A stretch of 64,000 nt of DNA from Leptolyngbya sp. Cla-17 (GCF_016807185.1 NZ_JAEVYN010000002.1:986528-1050527), one strand, 5' to 3'; counted from the first letter of the stretch, positions 35,555 to 45,331 are shown. The notes: a model not told the origin generated them from the sequence alone. Numbers and translations: made by a program.

Positions 35555-38500
35555 TTATTTCCTAAAGCTCCGGCAGACCTGTTTGAGTGATTTTTGATTG
35601 CTGTTTATGTGATCATGCATCCAATTGCATCCTCGCTGAATTAGCCCTTCTAAAGTAAGGTCATTTACATCCCACAACAGCACAGTCCCATCTGAGCTTG
35701 CTGTGATTAATGCTTTGCCATCGGGACTAAACCTGGCTGAGTTGACAGGTTCACGATGACCCACCAGAGTTGTGAGCAATTTGCCATCTTTAGTCCAAAG
35801 CTTGACCGTGCGATCGTCACTGCCAGTCGCAATTTTACCGTCAGGACTGAAGCTAACTCCTCCAACTCCTGCTTGATGCCCCTGCAAAGTATGTAATAAC
35901 TTTCCTTCTCGGCTCCACACCTTAACTGTATTGTCCTCGCTAGCAGTGGCTAAAATCTGTCCATTTGGACTGAAGCTGACATCATAAACTGCGGCTTTGT
36001 GTCCTTCTAATGTGTGTAATAGCTTCCTTTCGCGGTTCCAAAGTTTGACGCTACCGCCTAAGCTGGCAGTAGCAAAAACCTCTCCATCAGGACTGAATTG
36101 AACTTTATAGATGGGTTGGTCATGAGCCTTTAATGCGGCTAAAGGCTTTCCGTCTCGACTCCAAAATTTGACGATAGCGTCTACACCCGTTGTAGCGATA
36201 ACCTGACCATCTTTGCTAAAACTGGTATTCAGAACAAGCCCATCATGCTTGCCAAGAACCTGACGAAGTTGACCATTGGAGTTCCAAAGTTTAATTTGCT
36301 TGCCGCTGCCCGTCGCGACTATTTTGCCGTCTGGGCTGAGACTAACTGCATAAATTGGTAGGTTGTCTTGCCAAGATGCTAACGATTCTCCGTTTCGGCT
36401 CCAAACTTTAGCTCCATCTTGGGACAAGGCAGTGAAGGTTTTACCATCTTGGCTAATGCTAACTTGATAAACTGGAGAATCGAATTTACCGAGGAGTCGG
36501 ATCGGGGGTTGAATCTGCCACAATCTAGCTGTTTTGTCGTTGCTTACTGATGCTAAAAATTTGCCATCTGGGCTGAAATTGACACTCTGGACTCTAGAGT
36601 TGTGCCCTTGAAGTGTTTCTAGCAAAATCCCATCTCGACTCCAAAGCTTGACTACATCATCGTCGCCAGCAGTCGCAATTAACTGACTGTTTTTGCTGAG
36701 GGCAATATCTCGCACCCCATCAGTGTGCCCTTTCAAAACGTGAATGGGTTTGCCTGTTTGTCGATTCCAGAGAATTGCCGTCTTGTCCGCACTAGCGGTG
36801 GCGATCGTTTGCTGGTCAATAAATCGAACACTATAGACCGTTCCTGTGTGTCCTTTATAGACCCGAATCAGTTTGCCGTTTTGATCCCAAAGTCGGGCGG
36901 TTTTGTCCTCGCTAGCAGTGGCGATCGTGCCATCAGCATCGAAAACAGCTTTATAGACTACTCCATCGTGCCCTTTTAAAACAATTCCTCTATCTTGTCC
37001 AGTTGATGACCATAGCTTGACTGTTTTGTCTCCACTAGCAGTAGCAATCAACTTACCATCTGTGCTGAAACTAACACTCCAGATTGAACCTGTATGTCCC
37101 TTCAATGTTGCTTGATTCTTGCCATCTCGACTCCATAGCTTTGCGGTCTTGTCCTCACTAGCGGTAGCAATTAATTTTCCGTCGGGGCTGAAGCTAACGT
37201 CAGTCACCCCTTGTTCGTGTCCCTGCAATGTCAATAACTCTTTGCCATCAACACTCCACAATTTAGCCACCTTGTCATAACCAGCAGTGGCAATCAACTG
37301 TCCATCAGGGCTGAAAGCAATACCGTAAACATAGTTGTTGTGTCCCTCAAGCCGATTTTTTTCTCGCACCCAGTAAGTTGCTTGAGCAAGTGATTCCATC
37401 ACTTTGGTTTGGAGTTCAGGGTCATTCTTAAACCAGGTGGATTGTTGCAGCAGTTCCGCTGCTTGGAGGGCTTCAATCAAGGCATCGAAGGAGTTGCGGT
37501 TAAGGTTAAATGTGGCTTTAGAAGAGGTTGCCAGGGCTTCGATCTGACCTTTATCAGCAATGCGCCATTGCATTCCAGCAAGCGTCGCAACAGCAGTAAT
37601 ACAGAGAGCAGCGGCAACGCCTCCGATCGCCACTCTCCGATACAACCGAATTTCTGATTGACGATCGCGATCGCGTTTCTCAATACTCTGATTCAAAAAG
37701 TCGGTTTCTGTATGGGTGAGTTTTGGCTGCGCCTTTTCCACCCATTCCTGGATTGCGGCAAGGCGACCAGTAGAGAGTAAGTAATCCTCTGATTGATTTT
37801 TCTCCTGCCATTCGTGGCAATCGCTTTCCAGATGGCGGCTAAGGCGGATGTTTTCGCGGTTTTCATCGATCCAGTTTTTGAGTAACGACCATTGCGACAG
37901 CAGCGCTTCGTGGGCAACTTCAACGGTTTTTTCGTCGGTAACAATCAGCCGTTCCTTGGTTAGCTGTTCAATAATGCGGCTCAGTTGGGCAGGCGATCGC
38001 GTCTCCCGCAGCTTTTCCCAGCTTGCTTTGCGGCGAGTCACTTCTTGCCCTTCGCCCAGTTGTACCAGTTCTATTAGCAATTGCTGCACAAAGGCTTGAT
38101 CGTCGGGATGCAGGTTGCGGTAAAGCTGATCAGCGCGTTGCTGCAAAGCACCCTGTACGCCGCCAATTTGGGTATAGCCTGCTTCAGTTAGCACAGCCAT
38201 ATCGGGTTTGATGCAAACTTCCCAGAGTTTGGTTAGGGCATATTGCAACAGCGGCAAAGCACCGGGTTCATTTCCAACATCCGCAATCATTTGAGGCACC
38301 AGCCCCACTTGAAACGTGACCTCGTGTTGTGCCGCTGGACGCTCGATCGCCGCTGCCATTTCGCTATTCGACAGATGGGTGACCATATAGGTCGTCAATT
38401 CGTTCTCTCGGTTGATCAACGCCGCCGATTCAGGAATTTTGGCACAACGATCCAAAAAGTCGCCTCGAATTGCAATAATCAAGCGCTTCAGGTGATCCAT

Positions 38501-39655
38501 CCGACTCACCGACTCTCCGATTAGGCGAATGAAATCCCGCTGTTCGGCTTCATCTTCACAAAGGGTAAACAGTTCCTCAAATTGGTCAATAAATAAAACG
38601 AATGGTTTGGGCGGCTGATTCAACAAGTCACGCAAAACAGTCAATGGCTGTGCCGTGGGAGTAATGACTTTTGCTTCCCAAGTGCTACCGTCAAAAATTG
38701 GGTCACACTGAAGTGCTGGCAGCAATCCCGCCTTAATCAACGAAGACTTACCGCAGCCAGACGGACCAAAAACGGTCAGCACTCGACAATTGAGTAATCG
38801 TGCCTGCAATGCCCGTACTGACTGTTCGCGACCATGAAAGTACTGGGCTGTAGCGGCATCAAAGGATGCCAGACCAATATAAGGATTATGCAGATTGAGT
38901 TTTGGTGCGGAGTCGGCTGATTTGACGGGAGGATAGGTGGCGATCGCAATATCATTGCCCCAGCCCAAATGTAGCGCTTCCTGACCCGATCCCTTTAGGC
39001 TTTGGGATAGGCGATAAAACAGCAGCCCGCTGGTAATGGTTGACCCATCTTCAGGGCGGCTGGGGGCAGCCAGAGCTTCCAGCAGTGCACCCGTAAACAG
39101 GCTGTGCTGCTCGCTGCGTTTAGCGCGAGATTCTTCAAAGCTGCGGCAAGCGGTAATGAAACAGTAGTTACGCTGAGTGGAATTAAACGCAGATAACGCC
39201 CGTTCCACCGGATCGCGCTCCAGCATATCGCCACTGTGACAACAATCCAGCAGCAACACCAAACTGCTGAGATTGGATTGTTGAATCAGGCTATTCAATT
39301 CGCCAAAGGGCAAGATGTAAAGCGGCTCCATTGGCTTTCCAGCCTGCCGGATGATTTCAGTATCAGACGCTGCCAGAAAGGTTTCTCGGTATCCCGTGGT
39401 GCTTTCTGACAAAATACCGTGTCCAGTGAAATAAATTAGCGCATCGTTGCCCTTCGCCTGATCTAGCAAAAACCGCTTCAGCGCTTGCCGCAAAGCTTCT
39501 AGAGTCAGGGTTTCGGTATGTAGCGTGACTTCAAAACCGCCGTGGTGCCGCAAGCACTGGGCAACGGCTTGAGCATCCGTGGCGGGTTTAGTTAAGTTTC
39601 CTACGGAGCGATGATAGCTGGAGATACCAATGATAAGGGCGTAGCGCTGAGCCAT
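35555..39655 (-). CDS. Caspase-like protease fused to STAND NTPase and 14 WD40 repeats
   Basis: This 1366-residue protein begins with a metacaspase-type peptidase: His79 in IYFTGHG and Cys139 in LLLDCCHSGD. A STAND/AAA-type NTPase follows, with Walker A GPSGCGKS at 297-304 and Walker B FVLFIDQFEE at 352-361. A winged-helix/ARM region comes next, then one transmembrane helix (about 685-705) and fourteen WD40 repeats to near the C-terminus, equal to two seven-bladed propellers. STAND proteins oligomerise on ligand sensing and activate the attached effector, here the caspase. The papain-like peptidase gene lies directly downstream on the same strand. The target is unknown. Confidence 0.93.
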   Translation of the reverse strand: MAQRYALIIGISSYHRSVGNLTKPATDAQAVAQCLRHHGGFEVTLHTETLTLEALRQALKRFLLDQAKGNDALIYFTGHGILSESTTGYRETFLAASDTEIIRQAGKPMEPLYILPFGELNSLIQQSNLSSLVLLLDCCHSGDMLERDPVERALSAFNSTQRNYCFITACRSFEESRAKRSEQHSLFTGALLEALAAPSRPEDGSTITSGLLFYRLSQSLKGSGQEALHLGWGNDIAIATYPPVKSADSAPKLNLHNPYIGLASFDAATAQYFHGREQSVRALQARLLNCRVLTVFGPSGCGKSSLIKAGLLPALQCDPIFDGSTWEAKVITPTAQPLTVLRDLLNQPPKPFVLFIDQFEELFTLCEDEAEQRDFIRLIGESVSRMDHLKRLIIAIRGDFLDRCAKIPESAALINRENELTTYMVTHLSNSEMAAAIERPAAQHEVTFQVGLVPQMIADVGNEPGALPLLQYALTKLWEVCIKPDMAVLTEAGYTQIGGVQGALQQRADQLYRNLHPDDQAFVQQLLIELVQLGEGQEVTRRKASWEKLRETRSPAQLSRIIEQLTKERLIVTDEKTVEVAHEALLSQWSLLKNWIDENRENIRLSRHLESDCHEWQEKNQSEDYLLSTGRLAAIQEWVEKAQPKLTHTETDFLNQSIEKRDRDRQSEIRLYRRVAIGGVAAALCITAVATLAGMQWRIADKGQIEALATSSKATFNLNRNSFDALIEALQAAELLQQSTWFKNDPELQTKVMESLAQATYWVREKNRLEGHNNYVYGIAFSPDGQLIATAGYDKVAKLWSVDGKELLTLQGHEQGVTDVSFSPDGKLIATASEDKTAKLWSRDGKNQATLKGHTGSIWSVSFSTDGKLIATASGDKTVKLWSSTGQDRGIVLKGHDGVVYKAVFDADGTIATASEDKTARLWDQNGKLIRVYKGHTGTVYSVRFIDQQTIATASADKTAILWNRQTGKPIHVLKGHTDGVRDIALSKNSQLIATAGDDDVVKLWSRDGILLETLQGHNSRVQSVNFSPDGKFLASVSNDKTARLWQIQPPIRLLGKFDSPVYQVSISQDGKTFTALSQDGAKVWSRNGESLASWQDNLPIYAVSLSPDGKIVATGSGKQIKLWNSNGQLRQVLGKHDGLVLNTSFSKDGQVIATTGVDAIVKFWSRDGKPLAALKAHDQPIYKVQFSPDGEVFATASLGGSVKLWNRERKLLHTLEGHKAAVYDVSFSPNGQILATASEDNTVKVWSREGKLLHTLQGHQAGVGGVSFSPDGKIATGSDDRTVKLWTKDGKLLTTLVGHREPVNSARFSPDGKALITASSDGTVLLWDVNDLTLEGLIQRGCNWMHDHINSNQKSLKQVCRSFRK

Positions 39656-39854
39656 TGGGTAGAAGCGACGATAAGGTTAGGATTAACCTCATTCAGGCAC
39701 AGGCTTTTTCCGCACGCCAAGAAAATTAATGAAACTTTTCTAAATTGACGTAATGGGTAACTAATTTGGGCGGTGCTAAATCAAGATATAAGCGTGAAAG
39801 TATACAGTCGTCCTCAATTCTTTTCCCTAGGAAGAATGATCTGAAAGACTTACT

Positions 39855-39875
39855 CCCTCTCCTTTGGGGAGAGGG
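39855..39875. repeat. REP-like hairpin CCCTCTCC...GGAGAGGG
   Basis: An 8-bp stem (39855-39862 with 39868-39875) between the caspase gene and the small gene upstream. It is the same widespread element type as at 45689-45709. Confidence 0.6.
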
Positions 39876-39914
39876 CTGTACTTTAGGCGTATGAGAACTG
39901 TGCGAGGGGTGAAA

Positions 39915-40103
39915 TTAATTCCCCATAGCGTCATAAGGGAAAGTACGCTTAAACTCATCAATCAAGTCATCCATTTCCTCTATCGCTTGATTCACATCAA
40001 TTCTTAAGGTGCCTAAGTTGGGCTGTTCCAAGAGTTTTACTAAAAACTCACGTTTGCCCTCAATCTGAGTAATTTGCTCTCGCATCGCTTGCGGATCTAA
40101 CAT
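39915..40103 (-). CDS. Small helical hypothetical protein
   Basis: The 62-residue product is acidic and predicted to be nearly all helix (REQITQIEGKREFLVKLLEQ, then VNQAIEEMDDLIDEFKR), a likely coiled coil or helical hairpin. No family is recognised. It is on the same strand as the caspase-STAND gene, about 260 bp upstream of it, and might be an accessory subunit; that is speculation. The coding reality is plausible because of its amino-acid composition and lack of an overlapping gene. Confidence 0.55.
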   Translation of the reverse strand: MLDPQAMREQITQIEGKREFLVKLLEQPNLGTLRIDVNQAIEEMDDLIDEFKRTFPYDAMGN

Positions 40104-40256
40104 GAACGTTTCTTTGCCTCTTGAATATCGACTGGTTATGCAAACTTAATTTTACGGTAGGCGCAGGAATTAGGCAGTGCGAAATGTGGAGGAAAGTTGT
40201 GAGTCGTGAATTTTAAGTTCTGCATTCAACCTCGCCATTCGCCAACGACATTTGGG

Positions 40257-40520
40257 CTAGCGCAAAAATGGGGGACGTTTTACATCCACAGGTTTAGCTT
40301 TAATGACTTCATCCATAAATCGCTTGAGGGCTTGTTCGCGATTTTTCATAAATGCAGCCCAAAAGCCGGGATGAAATTCATCCATTGTTTTTGCGATCGC
40401 CCAAACATCCACCGCTAAAATATTCTGCAACATTTCATCTTCCCGCTTGAGGGAATTGATTTGCTCCATTAAAATCCGTTCTTTAGAAGTCTGCCGATGA
40501 TCATCTTTAGCCGTTGTCAT
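40257..40520 (-). CDS. Small hypothetical protein
   Basis: The 87-residue product is unrecognised. It begins with a polar, charged helix (KERILMEQINSLKREDEM), followed by a compact aromatic-rich part (VDVWAIAKTMDEFHPGFWAAF) and a basic end. It is co-directional with the next small gene and the caspase-STAND block, and divergent from the DUF2854 operon. An internal Met at about residue 18 is an alternative start. Confidence 0.55.
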   Translation of the reverse strand: MTTAKDDHRQTSKERILMEQINSLKREDEMLQNILAVDVWAIAKTMDEFHPGFWAAFMKNREQALKRFMDEVIKAKPVDVKRPPFLR

Positions 40521-40625
40521 AGTTCAATCCGTAAAACTTGATTCACCAATCGACGGTGATGCGGTTCAGGAGTCAGGGATAATAAAAGCTGACAAGTGAT
40601 TTATAGCGCGACTGATTGTAATTCT

Positions 40626-41201
40626 ATGCTACGTCAAATTTCCTTGGGAATGGTGGGGTTAGTGGTCGGTGGCATTCTAACCATCCTCGGCTTTGTTGCC
40701 TACTTTATTCTCGATAATGCCACCCTCAATTTGGTGGGTTTTTTCTATGGAATTCCTATTTTGCTGGGTGGCTTGGCGCTGAAAGCTTCTGAGCTAGAAC
40801 CTGCTCCATACTCTCAGCCGACCTCTGAATCAATCGTGGCACTGCGCGATCGCCAAGCCACTGCCACTCAAACCCAGATCCGTAAAGATGTGACCCGGTT
40901 TCGCTATGGGCAACGTGCTCATCTGGATACCTCCCTCAAAGCATTGAAGCTCAGCCCTACTGATGAAGAATGTCCCATGTTGCAGAATATTCGGGAAGAG
41001 GAAACTGACGGAGCCTACACGCTGGTGCTGCAATTTGAGTCACCGTTTTTCCCTGCCCAAGCCTGGAAAGATAAAGAACAAAAACTGACGAGCTTTTTTG
41101 GTCCTGGCGTTCGAGTAGAAGTAAATGCCCTCGATGATGAATTGGTGGAGGTCGCTTTAATTTCCACTCCTCAAATCAGCGAAGCTCCTGTGGCGGCATG
41201 A
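40626..41201 (+). CDS. DUF2854 family membrane protein
   Basis: The 191-residue protein (ATG 40626; GTG 40596 is an upstream alternative) has two close helices (ISLGMVGLVVGGILTILGF and LNLVGFFYGIPILLGGLAL). A soluble domain follows, with KDVTRFRYGQRAHLD and LQFESPFFPAQAWKDKEQK. This matches DUF2854, a family of cyanobacteria and chloroplasts with no assigned activity. Its stop codon overlaps the ATG of the following DUF2079 gene (ATGA), so it is the first gene of a coupled membrane operon. Confidence 0.8.
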   Translation: MLRQISLGMVGLVVGGILTILGFVAYFILDNATLNLVGFFYGIPILLGGLALKASELEPAPYSQPTSESIVALRDRQATATQTQIRKDVTRFRYGQRAHLDTSLKALKLSPTDEECPMLQNIREEETDGAYTLVLQFESPFFPAQAWKDKEQKLTSFFGPGVRVEVNALDDELVEVALISTPQISEAPVAA

Positions 41202-42622
41202 GCAAAACCCTACAACGTCCAAAGTTACCGCTGCTTCGCTGGCTTCAGTCGGCAGATAGCCACATGCTGGCTGGAATGATTGTAGTGAGTACAGTGATTT
41301 TATTTCTGTGCAGTAGCATTCGGCATGGATTGTTTCACTCCACGGCTTATGATCTTGGCTATTTTGATCAGCTAGCCTATCTGCTGAGCCAGTGGTTGCC
41401 GCCTGTGATTTCCTTTTGGGGCTATCACTTTTTAGGCGGACACGCGGATTGGATTATGTACTTTGTGGCGCTCCCGTACAAAATTTATCCTTCGGTGTTT
41501 TGGTTGTTAGCGATTCAAGCGATCGCGCTGGCGATCGGTGCTTTGCCTACTTACCATTTAGCGCGTCAGGCTGGACTAAAAAACGGTCAGTCAACCGCAA
41601 TCACGGCGGCTTATTTGCTGCATCCATTAATTTTTAACCTGAATCTATTTGATTTTCATCCAGAGGTGATTGCTCTGCCGCTGGTTTTGACCTCTATTTT
41701 GGCGGCAAGGCGCAATCAAATTGGCTGGTTTGTTTTGTGCCTAATCCTGATTTTGGGCTGTCGCGATGCCCTATCGCTGACGGTGTTTGCCATGGGTTTT
41801 TGGCTGTGGCTCTTTGAGAAGAGGCTGAAGTGTGGCGCGATCGCGCTGATACTAGGCGGCGGCTGGTTTCTGTTTGCCACACAGATCCTCATTCCTTCCT
41901 TCCCGCCAGGTGGTGTGATCTCGGTTGCCCGATTTGACTATCTGGGCAGTTCGGTCGGGGAAATTGTCCTGAATTTATTCTTAAAACCCAATTTGGTTTT
42001 ATCCGCTCTATTCACCCTGCCCAATCTGCAATATCTTTGCCTAATATTTTTACCTGTTATTTGGGGTTTATCGCTGCGCCATCTGGCACCGCTAATCGCG
42101 ATTGTTCCCACCCTACTGCTGAATCTGCTTAGCACGCTGGAAACCCAAAAGGATTTGTTGCATCAGTATTCTCTGCCAGCGCTACCGTTTCTGATGGTGG
42201 CAATCATTGCGGCACTTGCAGATGGAAGAGGGTTGGTACAAAGTCAGCGGGGAATTTTTCTTTGTTCGTTAATTGGCTTTTTGGCGCTAGCAAAGTTTGG
42301 CTATTTTGGCGATCGCTACCTTAACTCCTTAGATACCTGGCAGGCAACCCGGAGCGCTATCACTTACGTTCAGCCCCAAAGCCGCCTTTTGACCACAGCA
42401 TTCATAGCACCTCATCTAACCCATCGCCCAATGGTTAAGTTGGCGATCGCAGGCACAGAATCCATTGACTTAGGGCAGTTTGATGAAGTGCTGCTGAATG
42501 TGCGCCATCCCGGTTGGGCAAGCACTCCCAGCCTTCAGCAGGGCTTAGTTGATCGGCTCCAGCGCGATGCTCGGTTTAAGCCTTTAGTGGAACAAGATGG
42601 CGTGTACTTATTTACTCGCTGA
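41198..42622 (+). CDS. DUF2079 membrane protein, copy 1 (GT-C-like)
   Basis: The 474-residue polytopic protein (about ten to twelve helices) has the DUF2079 hallmarks HGLFHSTAYDLGYFDQ, LNLFDFHPEVIALPL and LGCRDALSLTV. The DLG and DFHPE acidic/His motifs in loops resemble the lipid-linked-sugar-using GT-C glycosyltransferases, so a transferase role at the membrane is plausible but unproven. The start overlaps the previous stop (ATGA). A paralogue follows 23 bp later. Confidence 0.85.
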   Translation: MSKTLQRPKLPLLRWLQSADSHMLAGMIVVSTVILFLCSSIRHGLFHSTAYDLGYFDQLAYLLSQWLPPVISFWGYHFLGGHADWIMYFVALPYKIYPSVFWLLAIQAIALAIGALPTYHLARQAGLKNGQSTAITAAYLLHPLIFNLNLFDFHPEVIALPLVLTSILAARRNQIGWFVLCLILILGCRDALSLTVFAMGFWLWLFEKRLKCGAIALILGGGWFLFATQILIPSFPPGGVISVARFDYLGSSVGEIVLNLFLKPNLVLSALFTLPNLQYLCLIFLPVIWGLSLRHLAPLIAIVPTLLLNLLSTLETQKDLLHQYSLPALPFLMVAIIAALADGRGLVQSQRGIFLCSLIGFLALAKFGYFGDRYLNSLDTWQATRSAITYVQPQSRLLTTAFIAPHLTHRPMVKLAIAGTESIDLGQFDEVLLNVRHPGWASTPSLQQGLVDRLQRDARFKPLVEQDGVYLFTR

Positions 42623-42645
42623 AAGAGCCCATACTGAAGGAACTT

Positions 42646-44067
42646 ATGGGTAATTTGACTGTAAAAAACCATTTGAAAACTTTTGTGCCAACGAGATCGC
42701 TGCTAGGGCTGCTCATAGTCAGCGCGGCGATTTTTTTGGCAAGCAGCACGCTGCGACATGGATTATTTCATTCCAATGCCTGGGATTTAGGCATTTTTGA
42801 TCAACCGCTCTATTTACTGAGTCGAGGATTGCCACCCATTTCTTCCATCATTGGGGTACATATTCTGGGCGACCATGCCGCCTGGATCTTTTATCCTCTG
42901 GCAGGCTTGTACTGGCTCTACCCGAATGTGCATTGGTTGTTTGCAGTGCAGGCTCTTTCTCTAGCGCTAGGAGTTTTGCCAACTTACCATCTGGCAAAGC
43001 AAGCAGGATTAAGGGAACAGCAGGCATTGGCGATCGCTACCGCCTACTTGCTCTATCCCCTGATCTTTAACCTGAATTTGTTTGACTTTCATCCTGAAGT
43101 GATTGCTTTGCCGTTGATCCTGACAGCCGTTTGGCTGGCACGCGCCGATCTCCTGTTGGGCTTTGTAATCTGCATTGTGGTTGCGCTGGGTTGTCGAGAT
43201 GCCCTAGCGTTAACTGTCGCGGCAATGGGCGTGTGGCTGATTGTGTTTGAGAAAAGACCCCTGTATGGCGCGATCGCTTTTGTCGCGGGGTTAGTCTGGT
43301 TTTATTTAGCAACTCATGTGATTTTGCCGTATTTTCAGACTGCTGGCGTGTTGGGATTAGCGCTCTATGCTGAATTGGGCAACTCCATTCCCGAAATCGC
43401 CTTAAATTTAGTGCTTAAACCAGATGTGGTTTTGCGGCGAGTGATGACTTTCAGTAACCTCGGTTATCTAGTGATTCTGTGCGTTCCCCTGGCCTGGGGA
43501 TTGGCTCCACGCCATTTCGCGCCTTTGGTGGCGGCAGTTCCGCAATTAGCGATGAATCTGCTGTCTGAAAAGGAAGTACAAAAAAACTTAGTGCATCAAT
43601 ATTCCCTGCCCATTCTGCCATTTATGCTGCTAGTGGTGATTGCTTCTTTAGCAGCAGACGACACTTGGATTCAGCGCCCCAAAACCATTGTGCTGTGGTC
43701 GCTGGTGGCGTTTATGGCGCTGGGACAGTGGCATTTATTTGGCACTCGCTACCTGAGTAAGCTGAGTACCTGGCAGGCAACCCGCAGCGCGATCGCCCAT
43801 GTCACTACTGAAAACTCTGTTTTAGCTCCAGCTGCTCTGACGCCCCATTTGAGCCATCGTTCCACGATCAATGTCGTCAGCAAGACGACAGATGTGAGGT
43901 TAGAAAACTACTACTATTTGCTGTTGAATCAGCGTCATCCTGGAGGATTAAGCACTCCTGAAATTGTTTTAGATTTAGTGAATCAGGCAAAGAAAAATCC
44001 TTGTTTTCAACTTAGTTTTCAGCAAGATGATGTTTTTCTGTTCCAAAATAGTTGTGGAGTGAAATGA
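42646..44067 (+). CDS. DUF2079 membrane protein, copy 2 (GT-C-like)
   Basis: The 473-residue protein is a clear tandem duplicate of the preceding gene product. It shares HGLFHSNAWDLGIFDQ, LPTYHLAKQAGL, LNLFDFHPEVIALPL, LGCRDALALTV and STWQATRSAIAHV in the same order. AAGGAAC precedes the ATG. The stop overlaps the start of the PIG-V-like gene (ATGA). Retention of both copies suggests distinct acceptor or donor specificities. Confidence 0.85.
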   Translation: MGNLTVKNHLKTFVPTRSLLGLLIVSAAIFLASSTLRHGLFHSNAWDLGIFDQPLYLLSRGLPPISSIIGVHILGDHAAWIFYPLAGLYWLYPNVHWLFAVQALSLALGVLPTYHLAKQAGLREQQALAIATAYLLYPLIFNLNLFDFHPEVIALPLILTAVWLARADLLLGFVICIVVALGCRDALALTVAAMGVWLIVFEKRPLYGAIAFVAGLVWFYLATHVILPYFQTAGVLGLALYAELGNSIPEIALNLVLKPDVVLRRVMTFSNLGYLVILCVPLAWGLAPRHFAPLVAAVPQLAMNLLSEKEVQKNLVHQYSLPILPFMLLVVIASLAADDTWIQRPKTIVLWSLVAFMALGQWHLFGTRYLSKLSTWQATRSAIAHVTTENSVLAPAALTPHLSHRSTINVVSKTTDVRLENYYYLLLNQRHPGGLSTPEIVLDLVNQAKKNPCFQLSFQQDDVFLFQNSCGVK

Positions 44068-45167
44068 TTGGGTCTAACTGGATTGCAAAGCGCACTTTTC
44101 TTTACCCAGGTTTAGCGATCGCGGTTTGGTTGCAACAGGGGTTGATTTGGTTGGCGATCTCTCATACACAAGGTATATCCTGGCTAACGCTATTAAACCA
44201 TTGGGATGCAGAGCATTACAGCATCATTGCAACCCAAGGCTATCAGGGTCCAAATTGGGCTTTTTTCCCGCTCTATCCACTGCTGGTTCGATGGTGGGCA
44301 TTGGTAACGGGATTGTTGGCAGTGCCCCAGGTTGTAGGCACACTGCTGTCGTCGTTAATTTTTTTGGGGTGGCTGGCAGTAGTGGTTTGCTTGCAATCTT
44401 CACAAAAAAATTCTGAAGCAATCCAAGCGGGTCTACTGCCCAAGACTTATTGGGGTTGGTTGCTGTTTTTGTATTCGCCAGGGTCGTTCATTTTTCACTC
44501 GCACCATACCGAATCTCTGTTTCTTCTGCTGTCTTATCTTGCATTTGCTGCTGCAGTTTTCCAAAAACCGAGAGTGGCAACGATCTTAGCTGGACTGGCG
44601 GGGCTAACCCGCAACCAGGGATTTTTTGTTCTTCTTTGCGTCGCGCTAATTGTTGCTACCCACCCACGCGATCGCAGGGATCAAGTACGCCATTTCATTT
44701 TGATTTGCTTAGGTGGGATCGCAATTATGCTGCTATTTCCTCTGTATCAATATTGGCAAACGGGCAATCCTTGGCAATCGATACAGGCGCGGTCAAACTG
44801 GAGCCACGCTACATCTTGGTTCTCGATGCTACAAACGTTGTGGTTTGGTAACCCTTGGCAAAATACAAAGTTAGGTTCCCTCCTTCATCATGCCGTTTAT
44901 GGACTTTTGATTGGCGGAACCGTGTTGCTGTGGCGGGTGTCTCGTCCCCTTGCTCTTTACACTGCCTTATCTTTGGGAGTTATTCTTTCGGGGGGTGAGT
45001 TGATTAATACGTTTCGCTACGGTGCGGTGTTATTTTCTGTTTGGTTTGTTTTGGGCGATCGCCTATCCCAGTTCCCCACCTGGTTCAAGATTATTTCTTT
45101 GACGCTGATGATTGTCCTAAACTACTCAGTGACTTGGAGCTATGCACTTGGCAGATGGTCTTATTGA
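44064..45167 (+). CDS. Mannosyltransferase PIG-V-like membrane protein
   Basis: The 367-residue protein is a multi-helix GT-C enzyme with the PIG-V pattern: LLNHWDAEHYSIIATQGY and WAFFPLYPLLVRWW in the first loop, SPGSFIFHSHHTESLFLLLSYLAF, and LAGLTRNQGFF. PIG-V-type enzymes transfer mannose from dolichol- or polyprenyl-phosphate-mannose; in bacteria they glycosylate lipids or surface polymers. ATG 44064 overlaps the upstream stop by 4 nt. Together with two DUF2079 genes this looks like a membrane glycosylation operon. Confidence 0.8.
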   Translation: MIGSNWIAKRTFLYPGLAIAVWLQQGLIWLAISHTQGISWLTLLNHWDAEHYSIIATQGYQGPNWAFFPLYPLLVRWWALVTGLLAVPQVVGTLLSSLIFLGWLAVVVCLQSSQKNSEAIQAGLLPKTYWGWLLFLYSPGSFIFHSHHTESLFLLLSYLAFAAAVFQKPRVATILAGLAGLTRNQGFFVLLCVALIVATHPRDRRDQVRHFILICLGGIAIMLLFPLYQYWQTGNPWQSIQARSNWSHATSWFSMLQTLWFGNPWQNTKLGSLLHHAVYGLLIGGTVLLWRVSRPLALYTALSLGVILSGGELINTFRYGAVLFSVWFVLGDRLSQFPTWFKIISLTLMIVLNYSVTWSYALGRWSY

Positions 45168-45331
45168 CCATTTACTTAATTTCTGCCTTCTTTATCTCTG
45201 CTCTTGATCTTCAGGATAAAGAGATAGACCGTAAAGCCTCGGATGCATGACATCATGGAGTTTAGACAGATCTCCAATTAGAAGTAGGATTTCGCGTCTT
45301 TGCAGACATGATTCACTGGCAAAAGGAACCT

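Noticed and set aside
35600..37400. Regular repeats about 120 bp apart, suggestive of a repeat array
   Set aside because: They encode WD40 units; the periodicity is protein-level and there are no conserved spacers as in CRISPR.
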